Source: an uncultured Eubacteriaceae bacterium (GTDB lineage: Bacteria > Bacillota > Clostridia > Eubacteriales > Anaerofustaceae). From it: DNA of 7,300 nt. Below the pieces are notes generated by a model. The model had not been told where the DNA came from and searched no databases. It saw only the letters and a list, made by a program, of their open reading frames with translations. Position numbers and translations under genes: made by a program. Each line of letters starts with the position of its first letter. Positions within the stretch are counted from its first letter, which is position 1. This document shows, piece after piece, positions 1 to 5,893 of the stretch. The DNA is taken from positions 1 through 7,300 of the forward strand of contig CAMSGF010000030.1 in NCBI GenBank assembly GCA_947058225.1, given 5' to 3'.

Positions 1-1
1 G

Positions 2-115
2 GATGACGCCGGGGCGACGGCGGAGATTTTCGTGAAGTTTATTGAGATGTTAAGTTGTTTTGTTTATATATTGGATGAATTGAATTGTTTTGACAATTTA
101 ATAAATTTGTATTGA
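2..115 (+). CDS. C-terminal fragment of a DEDDh-type 3'-5' exonuclease (PolC/DnaQ-like), cut by window edge
   Basis: An open frame enters from the left edge and ends at TGA 113-115, giving 37 visible residues. The first 17, DDAGATAEIFVKFIEML, resemble the end of the proofreading exonuclease domain of Gram-positive PolC, where the Exo III motif (HxAxxD) is followed by a helix of the type ATAEIFxKFxEML. One of the two leading Asp residues would be the catalytic metal ligand; the His lies outside the window. The remaining 20 residues (from SCFVYILDELN) match nothing I recognise well, although LDELN could echo the PolC sequence after the domain. Full-length PolC continues for hundreds of residues beyond this point, so the early stop means a stand-alone exonuclease, a different exonuclease-containing protein, or a truncated gene. 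The first 25 bases are GC-rich codons, unlike the AT-rich remainder. Family assignment rests on one short motif from memory. Confidence 0.45.
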   Translation, partial: DDAGATAEIFVKFIEMLSCFVYILDELNCFDNLINLY

Positions 116-399
116 TATGAAATTTTATTTGCTTTCTATAATTAATGGTAAGTTTACTTTAATAGAATGTGTAAAGAAAAAGTTTCATTCATATATAAAT
201 TAAAAATGATTTATTATATTATTTAAAATAAAAGAACATTGAAAAAACTAAAAAAAATTCATAATTAAGGTAAAATTTATATAAGGATATAAATGTATTA
301 TAAAGAATATTATATAATGAAATGTAATAAAACAAAGATTAAATAATGAAAAATTATATAATAAAAAAGTAAAAAAGGTTTAATAAATTTTCAATAATA
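116..399. other. AT-rich intergenic region, no feature seen
   Basis: This stretch is almost entirely A and T, with stops in every frame. I see no tRNA-like clover, no GC-containing hairpin and no convincing promoter pair. No terminator is visible just after the TGA at 113-115. The gene to the right points towards this gap and ends with its own terminator at 400-429. Confidence 0.6.
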
Positions 400-429
400 A
401 AAAAACATCGGTAAATACCGATGTTTTTT
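400..429 (-). terminator. Intrinsic terminator of the aldolase gene (can act in both directions)
   Basis: A perfect 9-bp stem pairs ACATCGGTA (405-413) with TACCGATGT (416-424) around a tiny AA loop. The stem is flanked by five A (400-404) on the left and five T (425-429) on the right, so a transcript from either strand has a U-run after the hairpin. It lies 20 bp beyond the aldolase stop codon. Confidence 0.85.
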
Positions 430-448
430 ATTATGTTCATAAGTTTAA

Positions 449-1102
449 TTATTTATAAAATTCACTGCCCTTTTGTTCAAATTCATCAATAGCCTTTGTT
501 GTCAAAGGATGTGTGATAAGCTGTGCAAAAAGGTCAGAATTAAGTGTTACGGCGTGAGCTCCGACCAATGCAGCGTTATGAACCTGCTGTGTTGTCTTAA
601 AGCTTGCTCCGATAACCTGACTATCGATTCCGTATTCTTCAAAAATTGAAACTATTTCAGCGACTACATTGATTCCATCAGCTGTAAAGTTGTCAAGTCT
701 GTTTACGTATGGTGCAACGAAGTCTGCCCCTGCTTTTGCTGAGATTAAAGCCTGTTGAACAGAGAATATAGCTGTTGCCGTTACGTTATATCCTTCTTTT
801 TTTAGTGCTGTCATAGCTTTTAAGCCTTCTTTTGTAATAGGAATCTTTACATAAAAGTTTTCTCCTGCCGCAGCCTTTAATTTTTTTGCATCTTCAAGCA
901 TACCTTCACATGTGTTTTGAAGAACCTGAGCGTGAATATATTTATCAGGTCCGATAATTTCTCTTATTTTTTTGATTCTTTCGAATACATTTTCGCCGTT
1001 TGCAGCGATAATGCTTGGATTTGTCGTTACTCCTTCAACCGGGAAATAACTTGCCACTTCCTTAATTTTGTCCAAGTTAGCATCATCAATTAGATATTGC
1101 AT
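449..1102 (-). CDS. fsa: Fructose-6-phosphate aldolase (transaldolase-like family)
   Basis: This cytosolic class I aldolase is expected to interconvert fructose 6-phosphate with dihydroxyacetone and glyceraldehyde 3-phosphate through a lysine Schiff base. The 217-residue length fits the small transaldolase-like subfamily, which is much shorter than classical transaldolases. Visible landmarks are Asp6, TTNPS at 26-30 (Asn28), the Schiff-base lysine Lys86 in YVKIPIT, APYVNRLD at 130-137, and ASFKT near 165-169. Gln59 in HAQV and Tyr132 in APYVNR match the residues that distinguish E. coli FsaA from true transaldolases, which carry Glu and Phe there, so I favour aldolase over transaldolase activity. 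The start is supported by an AAAGGAGA ribosome binding site about 7 nt upstream. The gene is transcribed alone, with a promoter at 1138-1166 and a terminator at 400-429. Physiological substrate is inferred. Confidence 0.88.
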   Translation of the reverse strand: MQYLIDDANLDKIKEVASYFPVEGVTTNPSIIAANGENVFERIKKIREIIGPDKYIHAQVLQNTCEGMLEDAKKLKAAAGENFYVKIPITKEGLKAMTALKKEGYNVTATAIFSVQQALISAKAGADFVAPYVNRLDNFTADGINVVAEIVSIFEEYGIDSQVIGASFKTTQQVHNAALVGAHAVTLNSDLFAQLITHPLTTKAIDEFEQKGSEFYK

Positions 1103-1137
1103 TTTTGTTCTCCTTTTATATTAATTTATATATCTAA

Positions 1138-1166
1138 AGTATAGAACAAATAAAAATTTAATTCAA
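1138..1166 (-). promoter_or_regulatory. Probable sigma-A promoter of the aldolase gene
   Basis: On the minus strand, a -35 box TTGAAT (1161-1166) lies 17 bp from a -10 box TATACT (1138-1143). Transcription would start near 1131, giving a leader of about 29 nt that contains the ribosome binding site. In this AT-rich DNA such matches arise by chance fairly easily, but the spacing and position are ideal. Confidence 0.55.
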
Positions 1167-1211
1167 TAATAATATAGAAAAATTTAACAATATTTATAAA
1201 TATATATACTA

Positions 1212-1239
1212 TTGACAAATTTTATTTTATGTTTATAAT
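1212..1239 (+). promoter_or_regulatory. Strong sigma-A promoter of the riboswitch-ribU unit
   Basis: Both boxes match consensus exactly: TTGACA at 1212-1217 and TATAAT at 1234-1239, separated by 16 bp. Transcription should begin near 1246, a few bases before the 5' strand of riboswitch helix P1 at 1253. The promoter is back to back with that of the aldolase gene. Confidence 0.85.
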
Positions 1240-1252
1240 AAAAATATAAACA

Positions 1253-1357
1253 ATCTTCGGGGTTTGGTGAAATTCCATACCGGCAGTGATAGTCTGCGAG
1301 CGAAAGCTGATAAGGTGAAAATCCTTAACCGACGGTAAAGTCCGGATGAAAGAAGGT
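1253..1357 (+). ncRNA. FMN riboswitch (RFN element)
   Basis: The conserved RFN blocks occur in order: ATCTTCGGGG, GGTGAAATTCC, ACCGGCAGTGATAGTC, GCGAGCGAAAGC, AAGGTGAAAATCCTTAACCG, AAGTCCGGATGAAAGAAGG. Helix P1 forms between 1253-1258 (ATCTTC) and 1352-1357 (GAAGGT), with one G-U pair. In this known family the aptamer binds flavin mononucleotide and represses riboflavin synthesis or transport genes. Here it lies between a strong promoter and ribU, with a terminator hairpin before the ribosome binding site, so high FMN should stop transcription. A candidate antiterminator pairs 1349-1356 with 1388-1395 (7 of 8 pairs); it uses the 3' strand of P1 and part of the terminator stem and loop, making the two folds mutually exclusive. 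The antiterminator is my inference. Confidence 0.95.
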
Positions 1358-1380
1358 AAAAAAATACATATCTTTTTTCT

Positions 1381-1415
1381 GATAATCCCCTCTTTGTTAT
1401 AAGGATTATTTTTTA
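1381..1415 (+). terminator. Riboswitch-controlled intrinsic terminator upstream of ribU
   Basis: ATAATCC (1382-1388) pairs with GGATTAT (1403-1409) around a 14-nt loop, followed by a T-run at 1409-1414. It sits between the aptamer and the ribosome binding site at 1421-1426, the usual place for the expression platform of a transcription-terminating FMN riboswitch. Confidence 0.8.
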
Positions 1416-1434
1416 TTTTAAGGAGGATTTTAGT

Positions 1435-2022
1435 ATGAAAGAAAGAAATAAGACAAAAAAGATTGTAACGCTTGGAATGCTTTGTGCATTATCCATCGTA
1501 TTGATGATGTCAGTCAGATTCCCAATTTTTCCAAGTGCGGCATTTTTGGAATATGAGCCGATGGACATTCCGCTTTTAATAGCAGGTTTTCATTTTGGCC
1601 CATTTGCAGGATTTATAACTGTTGTGATTTCAAGCTTGATTCAAGCTCTTACGGTCAGTGCGGGAATAGGCGGTTGGGTCGGTGCGGTTATGCACATAAT
1701 ATCAAGCGGTATGCTCGTTGTGGTTTCATCTTTGATTTATAGGAAAAACAAGACTATATCACAGGCTGTTATAGCTTTAATAGCAGGAGTTGTGGCTATG
1801 ACTGCTATAATGGTTCCTGCAAATCTTGTTATGACCACACATTTTTACGGTGTTCCGTTTGAAACAGTCAGTGCAATGATTTTACCTGTGATTATCCCGT
1901 TTAATTTAATTAAAGCGGGTGTGAATTCTGTTCTTGCATTTTTTGTATATAAACCGGTAAGCAATTTTATATATAAAAGTGATGAAGCAGAATCTAATGT
2001 AGTTCAAAATGAGAAGGCATAA
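1435..2022 (+). CDS. ribU: Riboflavin ECF transporter substrate-binding subunit RibU
   Basis: This membrane S component captures riboflavin and works with a shared energising module (EcfT plus two ATPases), which is not encoded in the window. The 195-residue protein has a basic N-terminus and about six hydrophobic segments, near residues 10-28, 44-66, 78-102, 108-130, 143-160 and 160-175. Family-like motifs are FLEYEPMDIP at 38-46, GGWVGAVMHIISS at 79-91, and FNLIKAGVNS at 156-165; the first and last resemble riboflavin-specific RibU signatures. The C-terminus is charged and hydrophilic. An AGGAGG at 1421-1426, 8 nt from the ATG, supports the start. Control by the FMN riboswitch immediately upstream confirms the riboflavin specificity. 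The gene is monocistronic, ending at a terminator at 2071-2098. A dependence on imported riboflavin is possible but cannot be judged from one window. Confidence 0.95.
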   Translation: MKERNKTKKIVTLGMLCALSIVLMMSVRFPIFPSAAFLEYEPMDIPLLIAGFHFGPFAGFITVVISSLIQALTVSAGIGGWVGAVMHIISSGMLVVVSSLIYRKNKTISQAVIALIAGVVAMTAIMVPANLVMTTHFYGVPFETVSAMILPVIIPFNLIKAGVNSVLAFFVYKPVSNFIYKSDEAESNVVQNEKA

Positions 2023-2070
2023 AAAATTATTTTAGATAATACTAATTTTTCATAATTTTTCCATAACCAT

Positions 2071-2098
2071 AAAAGACAGGGATAGATCCCTGTTTTTT
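2071..2098 (+). terminator. Intrinsic terminator after ribU
   Basis: ACAGGGA (2076-2082) pairs with TCCCTGT (2087-2093) around a TAGA loop and is followed by T at 2093-2098. An A-run at 2071-2074 precedes the stem. It lies about 50 bp beyond the ribU stop. Confidence 0.88.
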
Positions 2099-2555
2099 AT
2101 TATAAAATAATGATTGCTTTCATTTATTTTTAAAATGTAAAAAATATTTATTATATTTTTAACAAGTTAAAATTTTAAATAGTGAAAGAGGGATATTTAA
2201 GATATTTTAAATAAAGATTAAATTTTAAAGATAATTATAGTAAAAATGATTATAAAGATAATACAAAAATGACTCACTTTAAAAATAAACTAAAATAAAA
2301 AACTGTTGTTAAGGTAATTTAAACAGAGAAAAATATATAAAAGCAAACTGAATAAAGATAATCAAGAATTGGTATATAATAAAAAGCTTTATCTTTATAT
2401 ATAGTTTTAAATAAAGTGAAATAATAAATTAAAATAAGACGTAATAAAATAAGATGTAACAAAATCAGAAAAAATATTATTATAATTATAAATAAATTAA
2501 TTTATATATTTAAATAAAGGTTAAAGTGAACAATTATATATATAAAATATAAGAA
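2099..2555. other. Long AT-rich intergenic region with a minor 15-bp tandem repeat
   Basis: About 450 bp separate the ribU terminator from the terminator of the minus-strand operon, so no gene transcribes into it beyond these terminators. All frames are broken by stops. The only order I see is a 15-bp unit, AAAATAAGACGTAAT (2431-2445), repeated as AAAATAAGATGTAAC (2446-2460), with a partial third copy AAAATCAG (2461-2468). An isolated TATAAT at 2375-2380 has no matching -35 box. Confidence 0.55.
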
Positions 2556-2570
2556 CCTTTAATAAAAATA

Positions 2571-2604
2571 AAGGGAGAAAACTTCCTTATGAAGTTTCTC
2601 CCTT
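2571..2604 (-). terminator. Intrinsic terminator of the YbjQ operon
   Basis: AAGGGAGAAAACTTC (2571-2585) pairs with GAAGTTTCTCCCTT (2591-2604), with a single bulged A and a five-base loop. On the minus strand the stem is followed by a T-rich tract (complement of 2557-2570). It lies 15 bp beyond the YbjQ-family stop codon. Confidence 0.85.
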
Positions 2605-2618
2605 ATCCTATTTTTATT

Positions 2619-2930
2619 TTATACGAATTTTACTGCTGTGCCGTATACCAATATTTCCGCCGCTGAAGCCATTACTGCCGATGATGTGTATCTTACGTTT
2701 AGTATAGCCTCTGCTCCCAGGTTTTCTGCTTCTTCAACCATTCTTTTTGTTGCAATGGCTCTTGATTCATTCATCATTTGTGAATATGCTTTTATTTCCC
2801 CTCCGACAAGACTTTTAAGCCCTGAACCGATGTCCTTTCCGATGTTTTTTGACTGAACACAGTTTCCTTTTACCATACCCAAAATTTCAACTTCTTTATT
2901 TGGTATGTGGTCAATATTTACGATAATCAT
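2619..2930 (-). CDS. YbjQ/UPF0145 family protein (putative heavy-metal-binding domain)
   Basis: The 103-residue product belongs to the small YbjQ/UPF0145 family, described as a putative heavy-metal-binding domain; its biochemical role is not established. Family features are visible: an N-terminal strand, a GMVKGNCV stretch matching the family's G-x-V-x-G region, a central VGGEIKAYSQMMNESRAIA helix, LGAEAILNVRY, and the closing YGTAVKFV. Length is normal for the family. I start it at the ATG at 2930, because AAGGAGG at 2937-2943 touches an in-frame ATG at 2936 with no spacing but sits 6 nt from 2930. The longer form would only add Met-Lys. The start overlaps the end of the membrane protein gene upstream by 20 bp in another frame, suggesting translational coupling and a linked function. 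Predicted cytosolic, with no signal peptide. Confidence 0.87.
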   Translation of the reverse strand: MIIVNIDHIPNKEVEILGMVKGNCVQSKNIGKDIGSGLKSLVGGEIKAYSQMMNESRAIATKRMVEEAENLGAEAILNVRYTSSAVMASAAEILVYGTAVKFV

Positions 2931-3141
2931 CTTCATCCTCCTTTTTTATTTCTTCAATTCTTTCTATTCCTACTTTGATTAATACATAGCCAAAGTATAA
3001 TATAGCAAGTAATATTATAAGCCTAAAAAACAGCGGTACATTTATCGCTATTGTAAGAAGCAAATAGAACAGATATATAATTATACAAATAGCTATGATA
3101 CAAATTGTTATAAAAATTTCTTTTTTCTTTTTATTGTCCAT
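2911..3141 (-). CDS. Small two-helix membrane protein, unknown function
   Basis: I do not recognise this 76-residue protein. It has a basic start (MDNKKKKE), two hydrophobic segments at about residues 9-33 and 36-58 with Arg40 near the turn, and a strongly charged tail (ERIEEIKKEDEDDYRKY). The positive-inside rule would put both ends in the cytosol. It is the first gene of a two-gene operon; its TGA at 2911-2913 lies 20 bp inside the YbjQ-family gene. No Shine-Dalgarno sequence precedes the ATG, and there is no other Met in the frame. Instead an extended -10 promoter sits 6 bp upstream, so the mRNA may begin at the start codon itself. Evidence that it is real includes clean membrane-protein composition, the promoter, and tight overlap with a conserved gene. 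A role in placing the YbjQ protein at the membrane is speculative. Confidence 0.72.
   Translation of the reverse strand: MDNKKKKEIFITICIIAICIIIYLFYLLLTIAINVPLFFRLIILLAILYFGYVLIKVGIERIEEIKKEDEDDYRKY
2937..2943 (-). promoter_or_regulatory. Ribosome binding site that fixes the YbjQ-family start
   Basis: On the minus strand this reads AAGGAGG. It directly abuts the ATG at 2934-2936 but is 6 nt from the ATG at 2928-2930, so the second ATG is the likely start. It lies within the coding sequence of the upstream membrane protein gene. Confidence 0.75.
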
Positions 3142-3147
3142 ATATGT

Positions 3148-3176
3148 ATTATATCACCCCGGGGAAATGTTGTAAA
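3148..3176 (-). promoter_or_regulatory. Extended -10 promoter of the membrane protein-YbjQ operon
   Basis: On the minus strand, TTTACA (3171-3176) is followed after 17 bp by TATAAT (3148-3153), preceded by TGA, making a perfect TGnTATAAT extended -10. The expected start of transcription is about 3141, the A of the start codon. A CCCCGGGG palindrome (3157-3164) lies in the spacer. Confidence 0.65.
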
Positions 3177-3218
3177 TATAATGATGTATTAAAAAATGAT
3201 TAAAATAAATAGCCTTAT

Positions 3219-3247
3219 TTGATTTTTTTTATTAAATGGGATATAAT
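3219..3247 (+). promoter_or_regulatory. Probable promoter of the O-acetylation operon
   Basis: TTGATT (3219-3224) and TATAAT (3242-3247) are separated by 17 bp. Transcription would start near 3254, giving a short leader with AGGAGG at 3265-3270, five bases before the ATG. Confidence 0.65.
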
Positions 3248-3275
3248 AAATAATCCTGATTATTAGGAGGAATAT

Positions 3276-4673
3276 ATGGTATTTAGCTCAGCAATATTTA
3301 TTTTTGGTTTTTTGCCACTTCTTTTAATTTGCTACTTTTTAACACCTAAAAATAAAAGGAATTATACCTTATTAATATTCTCTTTAATATTTTATGGTTT
3401 CGGCGAACCTGTTTTTTTGTTTGTGATGATAGCCATAGTTATGATAGATTATCTCTCCGGAATACTGATAGATAAATATGAGAAGCAAAAAAAAGCGGTT
3501 TTGATTTTATCCTTAATATTAAACTTGGGGCTTCTTTTTTATTATAAATACACAGGTTTTTTCTTGGATACGGTGAATACTTTGTTTAATTTAAGGCTGC
3601 CTGTGCCTGAAATAGTTTTGCCGATTGGTATATCATTTTTTACGTTTCAGGCTCTAAGCTATGTTATAGACGTATATAAAAAGGAAGTAAAGGTTCAAAA
3701 AAATCCTCTTTATATACTTCTTTATGTCAGTATGTTTCCGCAGCTTATTGCAGGACCTATCGTAAGGTATCAAACAGTCGAAGATGAAATAACAAAGAGA
3801 GAGTATTCGTGGGAGAATATAGCATATGGAATTGAGAGATTCGTAATAGGTTTTGCAAAAAAACTTATAATTTCAAATCATATGGGAAGGCTTGCTGATA
3901 TTATCTTTCAGGGGACAGGCCTTACTACAGATGTCGCTTGGATAGGGGCCATAAGCTTTACTCTTCAGATTTATTTTGATTTTTCTGGCTATTCCGATAT
4001 GGCAATAGGGCTTGGGAGGATACTCGGTTTTCATTTTAACGAAAACTTTAATTATCCGTATATATCAAAGTCGATAACGGAATTTTGGAGAAGGTGGCAT
4101 ATATCTTTATCCACCTGGTTTAGAGATTATGTGTATATTCCGCTTGGTGGTAACAGGAAAGGCGCTTTAAGACATATTTTTAATATGTTTGTAGTTTGGT
4201 TTTTAACGGGATTTTGGCATGGGGCGAGTTTTAATTTTATTCTTTGGGGACTTTACTACTTCGTATTTCTTTTACTTGAAAAATATGTTTTTAACAAAAT
4301 ATTTAAAAATATTCCGAGTGTTTTAAAGCATATTTATGCTTTAATCATTATAATTTTCGGATGGGTTTTGTTTAACTGCACAAATTTAGAACAATGTGTT
4401 TATTATATTAAAACTATGATTGTTCCAAATATAACAAAACAATCTATTGAGCTTTCGAAGATATATATAGATGAGTATGGAATATATTTTATATTTGGAA
4501 TTTTATTCTCGACTCCTATATATAAAATTGTAAGAAAAAAGATATTCGATATTGCAAAAGATAAAGTTTTGGTAGAGGGGTTATTTTATGCAGGGATACT
4601 TGCGTTATTTTATGTGACTATTGCATTTTTAACACAGGCTACGTATAATCCGTTTATCTATTTTAGATTTTAG
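3276..4673 (+). CDS. MBOAT family O-acyltransferase, AlgI/DltB-like
   Basis: This polytopic membrane protein of 465 residues is expected to move an acyl group, usually acetyl, across the membrane for O-acetylation of an extracytoplasmic polysaccharide. It opens like AlgI proteins (MVFSSAIFIFGFLPLLL) and is hydrophobic along most of its length. MBOAT landmarks are LPIGISFFTFQALSYVIDVY at 115-134, FPQLIAGPIVRY at 154-165, QIYFDFSGYSDMAIGLGR at 231-248, FWRRWHISLSTWFRDYVYIP at 270-289 followed by LGGNRKG, and FLTGFWHGASFNFILWG at 309-325. The invariant histidine of the family is His315 in FWHGA; His275 in RRWH is also conserved. AGGAGG lies five bases before the ATG. The next gene, 8 bp downstream, encodes a DHHW/AlgJ-like partner, the usual pairing. 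The polysaccharide target cannot be read from the sequence, because no glycan synthesis genes are nearby. Confidence 0.93.
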   Translation: MVFSSAIFIFGFLPLLLICYFLTPKNKRNYTLLIFSLIFYGFGEPVFLFVMIAIVMIDYLSGILIDKYEKQKKAVLILSLILNLGLLFYYKYTGFFLDTVNTLFNLRLPVPEIVLPIGISFFTFQALSYVIDVYKKEVKVQKNPLYILLYVSMFPQLIAGPIVRYQTVEDEITKREYSWENIAYGIERFVIGFAKKLIISNHMGRLADIIFQGTGLTTDVAWIGAISFTLQIYFDFSGYSDMAIGLGRILGFHFNENFNYPYISKSITEFWRRWHISLSTWFRDYVYIPLGGNRKGALRHIFNMFVVWFLTGFWHGASFNFILWGLYYFVFLLLEKYVFNKIFKNIPSVLKHIYALIIIIFGWVLFNCTNLEQCVYYIKTMIVPNITKQSIELSKIYIDEYGIYFIFGILFSTPIYKIVRKKIFDIAKDKVLVEGLFYAGILALFYVTIAFLTQATYNPFIYFRF

Positions 4674-4681
4674 GTGATATT

Positions 4682-5893
4682 ATGAGAAAGAAATTACAGA
4701 TTATTTTTTCATCTATATTTTTACTTTTTATTTCTGTCATAGGCGTACTTACGCTTTTTAATAATGAGTACAGAAGCTATACTGAAGGAAGGGAGCTCAT
4801 GACCTTTCCCAAATTTAGTGTGGACAGAATATTGGATAAGGAGTATTTGGATGACCTTACTGCTGCGTTTAGCGACCAGTTGGAATTTAGGGGAAAGTTT
4901 ATAAAAACCTATTATCTTTTTAATATGCAAAGATACGTTGGGAATGTAGTTAAGGGAAAGGACAATCAGCTGTTTGCTGCACCGTTTGTGATTAAATATG
5001 AATATAGATATTTACAGAGGTTGGAAAGAAGTGCAAGGAGAATAAATCGTGTTGCTGCGAGAGTTACAAAGAATAAAAAGAGGAAATTTATTTTCTTAAG
5101 TATTCCGAGAAAAGACCAGGTTATGACGGAGTATCTTCCAAGCACTTATATAAGAAGTGATGATAAATACAAAAAATATATGAAATTTTTAAAAGACAGA
5201 CTTTCCGATGATGTTATTTTAATCGATGCGATGGAAGTTTTTGAAAAGCACAAAGGCGAGGCCGATTTTTATTATAAGACCGACCACCATGTTAATATGA
5301 GAGGTGCACAGCTTTTATATGAGGAGATAATGAAGATAGTAAAAAAAGATTATCCGAATGTAAAAGTTACCGATTTAGACAAAGATTATGAGATTGGAAA
5401 AGTTATTATAAACGGTTCCTACAACAGACAAATCGGCGGAAGTGTCAATGCAGGGGAAGAGGAGTTATTGTTGAAATATAAAGACAATACTTTGAAATAC
5501 AGAAGATATGATGAAGATAAGAGGAGTAATATTCCTATATTTGGAGAGGGAAATATGTATAAGGTGTATATGGGAGGGGATATGGCTAAAACATTGGTTA
5601 AGACTAACAATAAGAACGCTCCGAATATTTTGTTTTCAGGTTCCTCTTATACTAATATATTAGAGGCGTACAGTGTTGCAAGCTTTAAAAACGTCGCGAG
5701 TGTAGATTATAAAGAAAACCATACGGAAATAGGCCTTAGGAAGTATGCGAGAGAATTTGATGCTGATTATGTCGTGTACGTTCCAGGTCAGTCTCACAAT
5801 TCTTTTTCAATTAAGAATATGAGAAAACATTTAGGACTTAAGAGAAGAAAGAAGATAGTTAAGGTTGATGCGAAAAATGATGGGAAGAGGTAG
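4682..5893 (+). CDS. DHHW family protein, membrane-anchored AlgJ/AlgX-like partner of the MBOAT acyltransferase
   Basis: The 403-residue protein has a basic N-terminus and one hydrophobic segment (about residues 5-26), so it is probably anchored with its domain outside the cell. It then shows NNEYRSYTEGRELMTFP, a typical opening of the family, KFIFLSIPRKDQ at 135-146, FYYKTDHHVNMRGAQLLYEEI at 197-216, NILFSGSSYTNILEAY at 315-330 and YVVYVPGQSHNSF near the end. By analogy with AlgX/AlgJ (SGNH-like acetyltransferases), Asp201, His202/His203 and Ser322 of GSSY are candidate catalytic residues. The family's name-giving DHHW motif reads DHHV here, an unusual substitution. The ribosome binding site AGGTGA (4672-4677) overlaps the stop codon of the preceding gene, so translation is probably coupled. 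The pair should transfer acetyl groups delivered by the MBOAT protein to an external glycan; the glycan is unknown. The stop codon lies six bases before a large palindromic element. Confidence 0.85.
   Translation: MRKKLQIIFSSIFLLFISVIGVLTLFNNEYRSYTEGRELMTFPKFSVDRILDKEYLDDLTAAFSDQLEFRGKFIKTYYLFNMQRYVGNVVKGKDNQLFAAPFVIKYEYRYLQRLERSARRINRVAARVTKNKKRKFIFLSIPRKDQVMTEYLPSTYIRSDDKYKKYMKFLKDRLSDDVILIDAMEVFEKHKGEADFYYKTDHHVNMRGAQLLYEEIMKIVKKDYPNVKVTDLDKDYEIGKVIINGSYNRQIGGSVNAGEEELLLKYKDNTLKYRRYDEDKRSNIPIFGEGNMYKVYMGGDMAKTLVKTNNKNAPNILFSGSSYTNILEAYSVASFKNVASVDYKENHTEIGLRKYAREFDADYVVYVPGQSHNSFSIKNMRKHLGLKRRKKIVKVDAKNDGKR

Noticed and set aside
11..24. Similarity (12 of 14 bases) between the GC-rich left end of the window and the left outer arm of the palindrome at 5901-5914
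   Set aside because: The left-end bases translate to a plausible exonuclease motif in frame, and no matching right arm or hairpins follow. Low-complexity G/C strings match easily.
2352..2398. Nine-bp inverted repeat ATAAAGATA / TATCTTTAT and a nearby TATAAT in the long gap
   Set aside because: The arms are almost all A-T with a 29-base loop, and the -10-like box has no -35 partner or gene downstream, so neither a small RNA nor a promoter can be supported.
2638..2856. Plus-strand open frame of 72 codons
   Set aside because: It lies opposite the well-supported YbjQ-family gene, has no ribosome binding site of note and resembles no protein family; it is a shadow frame.
5419..5610. Minus-strand open frame of 63 codons inside the DHHW gene
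   Set aside because: It is antisense to a conserved coding region, with a composition typical of a reverse-strand shadow and no promoter or ribosome binding site that I can see.
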